From KBS50 sp042434095 (lineage in GTDB: Bacteria; Actinomycetota; Actinomycetes; Mycobacteriales; Micromonosporaceae): a stretch of 64,000 nucleotides of DNA. Of this stretch, positions 38,675 through 48,961 are shown one piece after another. The stretch covers positions 186,001 through 250,000 of the forward strand of contig NZ_JBHLUE010000016.1 of assembly GCF_042434095.1 (NCBI RefSeq). Direction: 5' to 3'. Each line of letters starts with the position of its first letter. Position 1 is the stretch's first letter. The notes under the pieces are model-generated. The model saw only the letters and a list, made by a program, of their open reading frames with translations, was not told the origin of the DNA and did no database searches. Made by a program: the position numbers and the translations under genes.

Positions 38675-39613
38675 CTATCCCTCCGCCTGGGCACGCAGCG
38701 CCCGGACGAACCAGTCGAAGACCGGTGCCAGAGTCTCCGGGACCGGCCAACCGTTGATCACGGCGAGCAGGCGCCAGTAGCGCTCGACGCGCGGATCGTT
38801 GGCGATCTCCAGGCGCGCCAACACCCAACGCCGCAGGTTGGCATCGTCGGGGCGGTCGAAGACCTGCGCGTAGCGGGCCATCAGGGCGGTGAGCACCGGT
38901 GCGGCCCCCGGCGAGGTCGGGTCCACGCCGGCCGCCAGCGCCCGGCCGACCCGGTCGCGGACGGCTTCGGTGAGGTCGTGGTGCAACCCGGTGGTGTCGC
39001 CCTGGGCGCGTTCGGCCGCCTGGTACTCGGCCATCCGCCGCACGGACGCCTGAAAGTCCGGATCCTGGGCAAGCTCGGCGAGTTCGACCCAGGCGTGGAC
39101 CTGCTCCGGCGTGGGGTCCTCGGGCAGGTCGGGCATGTTGGAACGCAGGAGGGCCACGAGTTCGGGGTTGGCGTCGAGGCCACCGAACGTGTCGTCGATG
39201 AAGGCGCTGATCAGTTGTCGGCGTTCAGCATCGGAAAGCTTGGCGAGCCGGTGCATCAGATCCATCTCCTCTCCGGTGGCGCCACGCCTGGCTACCGCCT
39301 GCAGCACGGCACGCCGCAGGCGCAGGGTGCGGATCTGCACCCCGAGCGCGTCGGCGTGTGCCGCGGCGACCTCGGGCAGGGAGCTCTGCCGCCCCAGGAC
39401 CTTCCGGACGGTGGCAAGGTCGATCCCAAGGTCGCGCAGCGTCCGCACGAGGTCCAGCCGCGCGAGCGCGTCCGGGTGGTATTGCCGGTAGCCAGCCGGG
39501 CTGCGGTGGGCCGGCGGCACGATCCCCGAGTCGGAGTAGAACCGGATGGTCTTGACCGTCAGCCCGGTCCGCCGGGCCAGCTCACCGATCGAGTAGAGCG
39601 TCTCGCCGTCCAT
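38675..39613 (-). CDS. MerR family transcriptional regulator
   Basis: A 312-residue regulator. The MerR wing-helix begins YSIGELARRTGLTVKTIRFYSDSGIVPP and continues GYRQYHPDALARLDLVRTLRDLG, followed by a coiled-coil segment. The remaining ~200 residues are an unusually long helical C-terminal domain of unknown ligand; classic MerR proteins stop near 140 residues. ATG at 39613 has GTGAGGGG just upstream. Convergent with Uma2 (15-nt gap) and divergent from the HVA1 pseudogene. Confidence 0.9.
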   Translation of the reverse strand: MDGETLYSIGELARRTGLTVKTIRFYSDSGIVPPAHRSPAGYRQYHPDALARLDLVRTLRDLGIDLATVRKVLGRQSSLPEVAAAHADALGVQIRTLRLRRAVLQAVARRGATGEEMDLMHRLAKLSDAERRQLISAFIDDTFGGLDANPELVALLRSNMPDLPEDPTPEQVHAWVELAELAQDPDFQASVRRMAEYQAAERAQGDTTGLHHDLTEAVRDRVGRALAAGVDPTSPGAAPVLTALMARYAQVFDRPDDANLRRWVLARLEIANDPRVERYWRLLAVINGWPVPETLAPVFDWFVRALRAQAEG

Positions 39614-39710
39614 GCCCCTCACCCTCGCGCCTCCCCCGACTGGAGACTCAAGCGCCACCCCGGCCGATCCACGGTCGTTTCTCCGGCCCGCGCCCGGGTA
39701 TCCGGGCGGC

Positions 39711-39943
39711 ATGGCGAAGGAGCAGACCTTCGACAGGGGCGATCACGTCTCCTGGCCAGCCACAGCGGCCGCGGGCCCGCCGGTGCTGCAGGAGAAGATC
39801 ACCGAGCGGACCCAGGTCCGGGGCCGCGCCGTCGACGCGCCCCGGCGGACCCGCGGTACCGGACCCGCAACGACGACTCCGGCCGGGACGTCGCGCCCCG
39901 CCCGCAGGCGCTGCGCCGGGAGCATGCCGCCCGTGAGTCGTGA
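39711..39943 (+). pseudogene. Frameshifted HVA1/DUF2945-type gene
   Basis: The ATG frame reads AKEQTFDRGDHVSW, the usual start of hypervirulence-associated (HVA1, TUDOR-like) proteins. Family sequence then moves to the +2 frame (SHSGRG, from 39758), back to the first (VLQEKITERTQVRGRAV), and again to the +2 frame (PADPRYRTRNDDSGRDVAPRPQALRREH, to TGA at 39943). Three compensating and non-compensating 1-nt shifts in 230 bp leave no continuous product. It sits directly before a DUF3140 gene, its usual neighbour. Confidence 0.75.
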
Positions 39944-39980
39944 CAACCGGGAATCGTGACAACCGGGAGGTGTGATCGCC

Positions 39981-40328
39981 GTGAGTCGTGACAAGGGGGC
40001 GGACGAGGGCCGGGAGACCTACCGGGAGTTCACCGAGGCGGTCAACATGAAGCCCGGCGAGCTGCAGAGGTGGCTGGAGACCGACGAGTCCAAGGCCGTC
40101 GGCTGGCACAAGGGCGGCGGCGAGTCGGTCGGCCACGACTCCGGCCGGAAGATCATCAACCTGCTGCGCCGCAAGAAGGGCGAGCTCACCGAGGCCGACT
40201 ACAAACACATGCGCAAGGTGGTCGGGTACGTGCGGCGGCACCTGGCGCAGCGCCCGCGGGGCGACGTCCGCGAGACGAAGTGGCGCTACTCGCTGATGAA
40301 CTGGGGCCACGACCCGCTCCACCAGTAG
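39981..40328 (+). CDS. DUF3140 family protein
   Basis: A 115-residue small basic protein of the DUF3140 family: ETYREFTEAVNMKPGELQRWLETDESKAVGWHK, then ESVGHDSGRKIINLLRRKKGELTEADYKHMRKVVGYVRRH and a C-terminal KWRYSLMNWGHDP. Related sequences are often annotated as DNA-binding, but no activity is established. GTG at 39981 has GGGAGG 10 nt upstream; a GTG at 39972 is too close to it. Just upstream TCGTGACAA occurs three times in 45 bp, including across the start, a local duplication. Confidence 0.85.
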   Translation: MSRDKGADEGRETYREFTEAVNMKPGELQRWLETDESKAVGWHKGGGESVGHDSGRKIINLLRRKKGELTEADYKHMRKVVGYVRRHLAQRPRGDVRETKWRYSLMNWGHDPLHQ

Positions 40329-40459
40329 CGTGCCCGAGCCAACCACGACCCGCGCTTCCCCGACAGTAGGTGTCGGCGCGCTCATCGACGAAGCCGCGGG
40401 CGCCGGCTGTGTGCCGGAGCCAAGCCGCCCCCGCCTTGCCGGCCCGAGCAGTCCCGGGG

Positions 40460-43147
40460 TCAGTGTTCGGCGGAGTTCCAGTCCCGGCCGGCGCCCACCG
40501 ACACCTCGAGCGGCACGTCCAACGGATAGGCGCCGCCCATCTCCCGGTGGACTAGCTCGACCAGCTCGTCCCGCTCGCCCGGGGCCACCTCGAAGACCAG
40601 CTCGTCGTGCACCTGGAGCAGCATCCGGGAACCCAGCCCGGACTCGCGCAGCGCGCCGTCCACCCGGAGCATGGCCATCTTGATGATGTCCGCGGCGGAG
40701 CCCTGGATGGGCGCGTTCAGCGCCATCCGCTCGGCCATCTCCCGGCGCTGCCGGTTGTCGCTGACCAGGTCGGGAAGGTATCGCCGGCGGCCGAGGATGG
40801 TGGACGTGTAGCCGTCCCGCCGGGCTCGGTCCACCAGCTCGCGCAGGTAGTCCCGTACCCCGCCGAACCGGCTGAAGTACTCCTCCATGAGGCCGCGGGC
40901 CTCCTCGGCGGAGATGCCGAGCTGCTGGGACAGCCCGAACGCGCTCAGCCCGTACGCGAGCCCGTAGTTCATCGCCTTGATCTTGCGCCGGTGGTCGGCC
41001 GTCACGTCGGCCAGGTCGACCGCGAACACCGACGACGCGGTGGCGGCGTGGAAGTCGGCGCCGGAGTTGAACGCCTCGATCAGCGCGGCGTCGGCCGACA
41101 GGTGCGCCATGATCCGCATCTCGATCTGGCTGTAGTCGGCCGACAGCAGGGACTCGTACCCCTCCCCCACCACGAAGGCCCGGCGGATCCGCCGGCCCTC
41201 CTCGGTGCGGATGGGGATGTTCTGCAGGTTCGGGTCGGTCGAGGAGAGCCGGCCGGTGGCGGCCACCGTCTGGTTGAACGTGGTGTGGATGCGGCCGTCG
41301 TCGGAGACCGACTTGAGCAGCCCGTCGACGGTCGACTTGAGCCGGGCCACGTCCCGGTGCCGGAGCAGGTGCGCCAGCAGCGGGTGCTCGGTCTGCACGA
41401 ACAGCCACTGCAACGCGTCGGCGTCGGTGGTGTAGCCGGTCTTGATCCGCTTGGTCTTCGGCAGCCCCAGCTCGGTGAACAGGATCTCCTGCAGTTGTTT
41501 GGGCGAGCCCAGGTTGAACTCCCGGCCCACCACCTCGTACGCGGCCTGCGCGGCGTCCTTGACCCCGGCCGCGAACAACGCCTCCAGCTCCGACAGGTAG
41601 CCGGTGTCGGCCGCGATGCCGGTGCGTTCCATCGCGCCGAGCACGCCCACCAGCGGCAGCTCCACCCCGGCCAGCAGCCGGCTGGACAGCTCGCCGTCCC
41701 GGGACAGCTCGGCGTCGATGGCGTCGGCCAGGTCGAGGGTGGCCCGGGCCCGCAGCATGAGGCTCTGCTCGACCTCGCCGTCGTCGCCCAGCCCGTCCAG
41801 GGTGAGCTGGCCGTCGGTGGGGGCGTCCACCTTCAGCTCCCGGTGCAGGTAGCGCAGGGCCAGGTCGGTCAGGTCGTACGACCGCTGGTCGGGCCGGGCC
41901 AGGTAGGCCGCGAGGGCGGTGTCCCGGGCGACGCCGATCAGCGTCCAGCCATGCGCCGCGAACGCCAGCAGGGCCGGCTTGGAGTCGTGCAGCACCTTGG
42001 GGCGCCCGGGGTCGGCCAGCCAGGCGCCCACGGCGGCGTCGTCGGCCGGCTCCAGCGCGGCCGGATCAAACCAGCCGGCCGCCCCGTCGGCGGTGGCCAA
42101 CGCCATCCCGGTGAGCGTCCCGGTCCCCCGGCCGAAGCTGCCGCTGACGGCCAGCCCGCAGCGGGTGCCGGCCGGCAGGTGCGACTCGATCCAGCCGGCC
42201 ACCGTCCCCGCGCCGAGCAGCTCGCCGGCCAGCTCGAAGCCGGCCTCCGCCTCCGGCTCGACCGCCTCCAGGTATTGATAGAGCCGGTCGCGCAGGATCC
42301 GGAACTCCAGCGTGTCGAAGACCTGGTGCACGGCCTCCCGGTCCCACCCGGTCCACCGGGCGTCCTCCGGGCCCAACGGCAGCTCCAGGTCGGTGACCAG
42401 GCGGTTGATGTCGTAGTTGCGGATCACGTCGGCCAGCCGCTCGCGCAGGCTCTCGCCGGCCTTGCCCTTGATCGCGTCGGCGTGCGCCACCACGCCCTCG
42501 ACCCCACCGTACGTGTTGATCCACTTGGCCGCGGTCTTCGGACCGACGCCCGGAATGCCGGGCAGGTTGTCGCTGGACTCGCCGACCAACGCGGCGAGGT
42601 CGCGGTAGCGGTCGGGGCCGACGCCGTACCGCTCGGTCACGGCGGCCGGATCCATCCGGGCCAGGTCGGAGACGCCCTTGCGCGGGTAGAGCACGGTGAC
42701 CTGGTCACCGACCAGCTGGAAGGCATCCCGGTCGCCCGTGCAGATCAGCACCGACATGCCGGCGTCGCGCGCCTGGCAGGCCAGCGTCCCGATGATGTCG
42801 TCGGCCTCGTAGTTCGGCTTGTCCACGAACGGGATGCGCAGCGCGTCCAGCACCTCCTTGATCAGGCTCACCTGGCCGGCGAAGTCGGTCGGGCTCTCCT
42901 TGCGGCCGGCCTTGTATTCCGCGTACTTCTCCGTCCGGAACGACCGGCGGGACACGTCGAACGCCACCACGATGTGCGTGGGCTGCTCGTCCCGGAGCAC
43001 GTTGATCAGCATCGAGGTGAAGCCGTAGACCGCATTCGTCGGCTGTCCCGTGGTGGTGGAGAAGTTTTCCACCGGCAGGGCGAAGAACGCCCGGTAGGCC
43101 AGGGAATGTCCGTCGAGCAGCAGCAGGCGCGGGGGCGTAGCGGTCAC
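40460..43147 (-). CDS. polA: DNA polymerase I
   Basis: An 895-residue family A polymerase. The N-terminal 5' nuclease domain begins LLLLDGHSLAYRAFFALP and carries YEADDIIGTLA, CTGDRDAFQL and LPGIPGVGPKTA. The middle domain has the 3'-5' exonuclease position but no visible DxE catalytic set, as in other actinobacterial PolA. The polymerase domain has motif A DYSQIEMRIMAHLS, motif B KAMNYGLAYGLSAFGLS and motif C QVHDELVFE. GTG at 43147 follows TAGGGT (43155-43160, minus strand) by 7 nt. It joins Okazaki fragments and fills repair gaps left by UvrABC. Confidence 0.95.
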   Translation of the reverse strand: MTATPPRLLLLDGHSLAYRAFFALPVENFSTTTGQPTNAVYGFTSMLINVLRDEQPTHIVVAFDVSRRSFRTEKYAEYKAGRKESPTDFAGQVSLIKEVLDALRIPFVDKPNYEADDIIGTLACQARDAGMSVLICTGDRDAFQLVGDQVTVLYPRKGVSDLARMDPAAVTERYGVGPDRYRDLAALVGESSDNLPGIPGVGPKTAAKWINTYGGVEGVVAHADAIKGKAGESLRERLADVIRNYDINRLVTDLELPLGPEDARWTGWDREAVHQVFDTLEFRILRDRLYQYLEAVEPEAEAGFELAGELLGAGTVAGWIESHLPAGTRCGLAVSGSFGRGTGTLTGMALATADGAAGWFDPAALEPADDAAVGAWLADPGRPKVLHDSKPALLAFAAHGWTLIGVARDTALAAYLARPDQRSYDLTDLALRYLHRELKVDAPTDGQLTLDGLGDDGEVEQSLMLRARATLDLADAIDAELSRDGELSSRLLAGVELPLVGVLGAMERTGIAADTGYLSELEALFAAGVKDAAQAAYEVVGREFNLGSPKQLQEILFTELGLPKTKRIKTGYTTDADALQWLFVQTEHPLLAHLLRHRDVARLKSTVDGLLKSVSDDGRIHTTFNQTVAATGRLSSTDPNLQNIPIRTEEGRRIRRAFVVGEGYESLLSADYSQIEMRIMAHLSADAALIEAFNSGADFHAATASSVFAVDLADVTADHRRKIKAMNYGLAYGLSAFGLSQQLGISAEEARGLMEEYFSRFGGVRDYLRELVDRARRDGYTSTILGRRRYLPDLVSDNRQRREMAERMALNAPIQGSAADIIKMAMLRVDGALRESGLGSRMLLQVHDELVFEVAPGERDELVELVHREMGGAYPLDVPLEVSVGAGRDWNSAEH

Positions 43148-43184
43148 GGCAGCGACCCTACCCGGCCCCACCGACAGCCCGGAC

Positions 43185-43236
43185 GTAAGGAAGGGCCCCC
43201 TGTTATCGCTTTTTGTATAGGAAGGGGCCCTTCCTA
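43185..43236 (-). repeat. Dispersed ~50-bp palindromic element, copy B
   Basis: Inverted copy of the element at 35251-35300: on the minus strand it reads GGAAGGGCCCCTTCCT, then TATACAAAAAGCGATAAC, then GGGGGCCCTTCCTT. Identity to copy A over the shared centre is complete. It lies between polA and the ABC ATPase gene, beyond the ATPase stop. Confidence 0.85.
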
Positions 43237-43276
43237 ACCGGCGGAGCGCGGCCGGCGCGGCGCCACCCGGCTGCGG

Positions 43277-44083
43277 CTACAGCACCTTGTCCAGGAACGC
43301 CTTCGTCCGCTCGTGCCGGGGGTTGGCGATCATCTCGCGCGGCGCCCCGGACTCGACCACCACACCGGCATCCATGAAGATCAACGAGTCGCCCACCTCA
43401 CGGGCGAAGCCGATCTCGTGGGTCACCACGACCATGGTCATGCCGTCGGCGGCCAGGTTCTTCATCACGTCCAGCACCTCGCCCACGAGTTCCGGGTCCA
43501 GCGCGCTGGTCGGCTCGTCGAAGAGCATCAGCTTGGGCTCCATGGCCAGCGCCCGGGCGATGGCCACCCGCTGCTGCTGGCCGCCGGACAGCTGAGCCGG
43601 GTAGTTGCCCACCTTGTCGCCGAGGCCGACCCGCTCGAGCAGGGCCGCGGCCCGGTCCCGGACCACCGAGCGCTTCTCCCCGCGGACCCGCACCGGCGCC
43701 TCGACCACGTTGTCCAGCGCCGTCATGTGCGGGAAGAGGTTGAACCGCTGGAACACCATGCCGATGGCGCGGCGCTGCGCGGCCACCTCCTTCTCGCGCA
43801 GCTCGTGCAGCCGGCCGCCGCGTTCGGCGTACCCGATGAGATCGCCGTCCACCCAGATCCGACCGGCGTTGATCTTCTCCAGGTGGTTGACGCAGCGCAG
43901 CAGCGTGGACTTGCCCGAGCCGGACGGGCCGAGCACGCAACACACCTCGCCGGGGCGTACCCGCAGGTCGACGCCCTTGAGCACCTCGACCGCGCCGAAC
44001 GACTTGTGCACCTGGTCGGCGTGCACCATCAGCCCGGCCTCGGCGGCCGGCGCAGCCGGCTGGGTCGGCACCACTCCGGTCAT
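43277..44083 (-). CDS. Polar amino acid ABC transporter ATP-binding protein
   Basis: A 268-residue ABC ATPase of the GlnQ type. Walker A GPSGSGKSTLL, Q-loop VFQRFNLFPHMTALDNV, signature LSGGQQQRVAIARAL, Walker B LMLFDEPTSALDPE and the switch histidine VVTHEIGF are all present. Its ATG overlaps the permease stop by 1 nt (TGATG), so the operon order is binding protein, permease, ATPase. Confidence 0.95.
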   Translation of the reverse strand: MTGVVPTQPAAPAAEAGLMVHADQVHKSFGAVEVLKGVDLRVRPGEVCCVLGPSGSGKSTLLRCVNHLEKINAGRIWVDGDLIGYAERGGRLHELREKEVAAQRRAIGMVFQRFNLFPHMTALDNVVEAPVRVRGEKRSVVRDRAAALLERVGLGDKVGNYPAQLSGGQQQRVAIARALAMEPKLMLFDEPTSALDPELVGEVLDVMKNLAADGMTMVVVTHEIGFAREVGDSLIFMDAGVVVESGAPREMIANPRHERTKAFLDKVL

Positions 44084-45066
44084 CACACACCCGCCGATCC
44101 GGCGCCGCCGCCGCCCTGTTCGGCGGCCATCCCGCGCAGCCGCAGCCGCGCGTTCTCCGCGGTGCCGTAGCCGCGGCCGTAGCGCCGCTCGAGAAAGTAC
44201 TGCCCGACCAGCAGGATGCTGGTGAGGAAGAGATACCACAGGCAGGCCGCCACGTACATGGGGAACAGCTGGAAGGTCCGCTTGCCCACCTGGTCGAGCT
44301 GGTTGAACAGCTCGATGCTCACCGGCACGTAGATCACCAACGAGGTGTCCTTGAGCATGGCGATGGTCTCGTTGCCGGTGGGCGGCACGATCACCCGCAT
44401 GGCCTGCGGCAGCACGATCCGGCGCAGGATCTGCCCCCGGGTCATCCCGAGCGCCTGCGCGGCCTCGGTCTGGCCGGCGTCCACCGACTGGATGCCGGCC
44501 CGGACGATCTCGGCCATGTACGCGGCCTCGGACAGCGCCAGCCCGATCAGCGCCACGGTGAACCCGGTGAGCACGTCCCGGGAGGTGAAGCCGAACGCCC
44601 GCAACTGCAGGTCGTGCACCCCGAACAGCGCGCCGAGCTGGTGGTCGAACGGCACCCCGAACTCGATCCGGGACCACAGGATGCCGAGGTTGCCGAAGAC
44701 GGCCAGCAGCACCAGCCGGGGAATCGACCGGAAGAACCAGGTGAACAGCCAGGCCACCGTCGACAGGATCGGGTTCGGCGACAGCCGCATGATCGCGACC
44801 AGCACGCCCAGCGCCACGCCGATCACCATGGCGCCCACGGTCAGCGCCACCGTGCCGCGCAGCAGGCCCTGGATGATCGGCGGCCGGAACATGTTGTCGA
44901 CCATGAAGGACCAGTTGAAGGCCTTGTTGGTGACCAGCATGTGCACGAACATGGCCGCCAGCACCGCCAGCACGGCCACCGCCACCCAGCGGCCGGGGTG
45001 CCGGACGGGCACGGCGCGGATCGGCTCCGGCCGTGCCCGTACCGTCGAATCAGACTCGACGCTCAT
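44083..45066 (-). CDS. Polar amino acid ABC transporter permease
   Basis: A 327-residue HisM/GlnP-type permease. The EAA loop EAAQALGMTRGQILRRIVLPQAMRVIVPP lies near the centre of the second half, and about six hydrophobic helices are visible. The N-terminal ~45 residues before the first core helices contain an extra transmembrane segment (WVAVAVLAVLAAMFVHMLV). Only one permease gene is present, so it probably forms a homodimer. Separated from the binding protein gene by 117 nt with no gene. Confidence 0.93.
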   Translation of the reverse strand: MSVESDSTVRARPEPIRAVPVRHPGRWVAVAVLAVLAAMFVHMLVTNKAFNWSFMVDNMFRPPIIQGLLRGTVALTVGAMVIGVALGVLVAIMRLSPNPILSTVAWLFTWFFRSIPRLVLLAVFGNLGILWSRIEFGVPFDHQLGALFGVHDLQLRAFGFTSRDVLTGFTVALIGLALSEAAYMAEIVRAGIQSVDAGQTEAAQALGMTRGQILRRIVLPQAMRVIVPPTGNETIAMLKDTSLVIYVPVSIELFNQLDQVGKRTFQLFPMYVAACLWYLFLTSILLVGQYFLERRYGRGYGTAENARLRLRGMAAEQGGGGAGSAGV

Positions 45067-45183
45067 GTCTTCGCTCCGCTACGCTCCGCGCCGCCATGAG
45101 GCTCCACCGCGCAGAGTCCGATGATTCCCCACCCGCCGCGCCCCAGCCGGCGCTGCGCGCTGAATCGCTTGCGCTCGCTCATG

Positions 45184-46089
45184 TCACGGGTTGATCGCCG
45201 GGTCGGTGATGGCACCGTCGGCGACCTTCCACTTGTCCAGGATCGCCTTGTACGACCCGTCCGTGATCAGCGCCTTGGTGGCCTCCTGGACCGCCTGCGC
45301 GAACGCCGTCTGGTCCTTGGCCACCACGTAGCCGTACGGCGCGGCCTCGTACATCTTGTCCAGCAGCTCGAGCTGCCCGTTGGACTGCGTCACCGCGTAC
45401 ACGCCCACCGGGTAGTCGGCCAGCATGGCGTCGTCCTTGCCGGAGACCACGGCCGCGGTGGCCTGGTCCTGGCCGGGGTACTGGTCGACCGAGATGGCCG
45501 GCTTGCCGGCGCCGGTGCACTTCTTGGACCGGGCGTTGATGTCGTCCACCTGCACGGTGTCCTTCTGGACCGCGATCTTCTTGCCGCAGGCGTCGTCGAT
45601 CTTGATGCCGCCCGGGTTGCCCTTCTTGGTGGCCCACTGCGTGCCGACCTGGTAGTAGCTGACCATGTTGGCCTGCTTCTTGCGGTCCGGGTTGATGGTG
45701 AACGACGAGACGCCCACCTCGTACTTGCCCGAGTTGACGCCCGTGATGATGTCGCCGAACTGGGCCGAGGTGAACTCGGCCTTCAGCCCGAGCTTCTGCG
45801 CCACCGCGGTGAACAGCTCGACGTCGAAGCCGACGATCGTCTTGCCGTCGGTGTCGACGAACTCGGCCGGCGCGTAGCTGGAGTCCGTGCCGACCTTGAT
45901 CACGCCGTCCGATTTGATCGCGTCCGGCACCTTCGCGGCCAGCGACGAGTCGGCCGAGGCGCTCACGGTCGGTCCGGCGCCGGGGGTGTCGTCCTTCTTC
46001 TCGCCGCAGGCAGCAAGCGGCAGGGTGAGCAGCGCCGCGCCGGCCAGGCCGACGGCCGCCCGGCGCCAAGTGGTGGGGCTGGTGAACAT
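45184..46089 (-). CDS. Amino acid ABC transporter substrate-binding lipoprotein
   Basis: A 301-residue extracytoplasmic solute-binding protein, family 3. The signal peptide ends in lipobox LAAC (residues ~25-28), followed by a Ser/Ala/Asp linker. The binding domain starts at VIKVGTDSSYAPAEFVDTDGKTIVGFDVELF and has the FGDIITGVNSGKYEVGVSSFTINPDR hinge. The ATG has AAAAGGAG 7 nt upstream, a strong ribosome site suited to high expression. It is first in the three-gene operon. Confidence 0.93.
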   Translation of the reverse strand: MFTSPTTWRRAAVGLAGAALLTLPLAACGEKKDDTPGAGPTVSASADSSLAAKVPDAIKSDGVIKVGTDSSYAPAEFVDTDGKTIVGFDVELFTAVAQKLGLKAEFTSAQFGDIITGVNSGKYEVGVSSFTINPDRKKQANMVSYYQVGTQWATKKGNPGGIKIDDACGKKIAVQKDTVQVDDINARSKKCTGAGKPAISVDQYPGQDQATAAVVSGKDDAMLADYPVGVYAVTQSNGQLELLDKMYEAAPYGYVVAKDQTAFAQAVQEATKALITDGSYKAILDKWKVADGAITDPAINP

Positions 46090-46141
46090 GTCGTGCTCCT
46101 TTTAAGGGGTGGGCGGTGTTCCGCGGTCGGGGGGACCGACC

Positions 46142-46179
46142 GGGTTGCCCGGCGGGTCGCGAGACCCACCCGGCAACCC
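46142..46179 (-). terminator. Hairpin terminator at the end of livF
   Basis: GGGTTGCC (46142-46149) pairs with GGCAACCC (46172-46179), and an inner GG/CC and GGGT/ACCC continue the stem to a CGCGAG loop. The hairpin starts at the livF stop. It ends the liv operon before the binding-protein gene. Confidence 0.7.
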
Positions 46180-46889
46180 TAGGCCACACCCAGGTAGGCC
46201 TCCTTGACCGCCGTGTCCCGCAGCAGGTCCTGGCCGGTGCCGCTCTTGACGATGCGACCGGTTTCCAGCACGTACGCCCGGTGTGCCCGGGACAGCGCCT
46301 GCTGCGCGTTCTGTTCCACGAGCAGGACCGTGGTGCCCTGCTCGTTGATCTCCGTGATGATCGAGAAGATCTGCTGGATCAGCATGGGCGCCAGGCCCAT
46401 CGACGGCTCGTCCAGCAGCAGCAGCTTCGGCCGGCTCATCAGGGCCCGCCCCACGGCCAGCATCTGCTGCTCGCCGCCGGAAAGGGTGCCGCCGGCCTGC
46501 CGCCGGCGCTCCAGCAGCCGCGGGAACAGCTCGTACACCCGCTCCAGGTCGCTGGCGATGGCCGGCCGGTCCCGGCGGGTGTACGCCCCCATGTCCAGGT
46601 TCTCCTGGACCGTCATCCCCGGGAAGATGCCCCGGCCCTCGGGCGACTGGCTGATGCCGCGCACCACCCGCAGGTCGGCGCGCAGCTTGCTGATGTCCTG
46701 GCCGGCGAACCGGATCCGGCCCCCGGAGATGGGCCGGATTCCGGAGATGGCCCGCATGGTGGTGGTCTTGCCGGCCCCGTTGCCGCCGATCAGGGCCACC
46801 ACCTCGCCCTCGTCGACGGTCAGCGAGATGCCGTGCAGGGCCTGGATGCGGCCGTACAGCAGGCTGACGTTCTCCAGCTCAAGCAGCAT
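46179..46889 (-). CDS. livF: Branched-chain amino acid ABC ATPase LivF
   Basis: A 236-residue ATPase of the LivF type: YGRIQALHGISLTVDEGEVVALIGGNGAGKTTTM with Walker A, signature LSGGEQQMLAVGRAL, Walker B LLLLDEPSMGLAP and LVEQNAQQAL. The ATG lies inside the end of livG (11-nt overlap). It is last in the livHMGF operon, with the hairpin directly at its stop. Confidence 0.94.
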   Translation of the reverse strand: MLLELENVSLLYGRIQALHGISLTVDEGEVVALIGGNGAGKTTTMRAISGIRPISGGRIRFAGQDISKLRADLRVVRGISQSPEGRGIFPGMTVQENLDMGAYTRRDRPAIASDLERVYELFPRLLERRRQAGGTLSGGEQQMLAVGRALMSRPKLLLLDEPSMGLAPMLIQQIFSIITEINEQGTTVLLVEQNAQQALSRAHRAYVLETGRIVKSGTGQDLLRDTAVKEAYLGVA

Positions 46890-47863
46890 CGTCCGGTACC
46901 CCCAGGTAGGCCGCGATCACCTTCGGGTCCTCCCGCACCTGCGCGGGCAGCCCGTCGGCGATCTTTTTGCCGAACTCCAACACCACGATCCGGTCGGTGA
47001 CCCCCATGACCAACCGCATGTCGTGCTCGATCAGCAGCACGGTCACGCCGGTGTCCCGGATGGACCGGATCAGGCGGAGCAGGTCCTCCTTCTCCGCCGG
47101 GTTGAAGCCGGCGGCCGGCTCGTCCAGGCAGAGCAGGGTGGGCCGGGTGGCCATCGCCCGCGCGATCTCCAGCCGGCGCTGCTCGCCGTACGAGAGGTTG
47201 CGGGCCAGCTCACCGGCGCGCCGGCGGATGCCCACGAACTCGAGCAGCTCGTACGCCCGCTCCCGGCCCTCGCGTTCCTCGCGCCAGTGCCGGGGCAGCC
47301 TGAGCAGCGCGGAGATCACGCTGGTCTTGTGGTGCGCGTCCGCGCCGACCTGGACGTTCTCCAGCGCCGTCATCTCGGGAAAGAGCCGGACGTTCTGGAA
47401 GGTACGGGCGATGCCGGCCTTGGTGATCGCGTGCTTCTTGCGGCCCACCAGCGACTCGCCGCGGAACCGGATGTCGCCCGAGGTGGGCCGGAACACGCCG
47501 GTGATCGCGTTGAAGCAGGTCGTCTTGCCGGCGCCGTTCGGTCCGATGAGGCCGAGGATCTCGCCCTCGCGGATCTCGAAGGAGATCCCGTCCAGCGCCA
47601 CCACGCCGCCGAACCGCAGCCCGAGGTCATCGATCTCCAGCAGCGGCCGGCCGGCCGTGCCGGCCGCCGGTCCGGCGTCGCCGCGCGGCTCGGTGTCGAC
47701 CCGGGACTCGGCGTCGCCGCGGGGCTCGGCGTCGCCCGCCGACCCGACGGCCGCGTCCGACTCGGCCGCGGTCCGCGGCGCGGGGGCCGGCGTGGCCTCC
47801 GTGGTCGCCGTCGTCTCCGGCGTGGTCGCCGTGGTCTCCGGCTCGGAGGCCGGGCTTCCGGTG

Positions 47864-47871
<8 letters not shown>
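46879..47871 (-). CDS. livG: Branched-chain amino acid ABC ATPase LivG
   Basis: A 330-residue ATPase of the LivG type: GEILGLIGPNGAGKTTCFN, LSYGEQRRLEIARAMA and LLCLDEPAAGFNP. The first ~75 residues are a low-complexity extension of Thr/Glu/Ala/Asp (PETTATTPETTATTEATP; GDAEPRGDAE repeats) not found in the family core. The GTG is well supported by AAGGAGGT 8 nt upstream, so the extension is probably translated. It overlaps livM by 8 nt. Confidence 0.92.
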
Positions 47872-48957
<1,086 letters not shown>

Positions 48958-48961
<4 letters not shown>

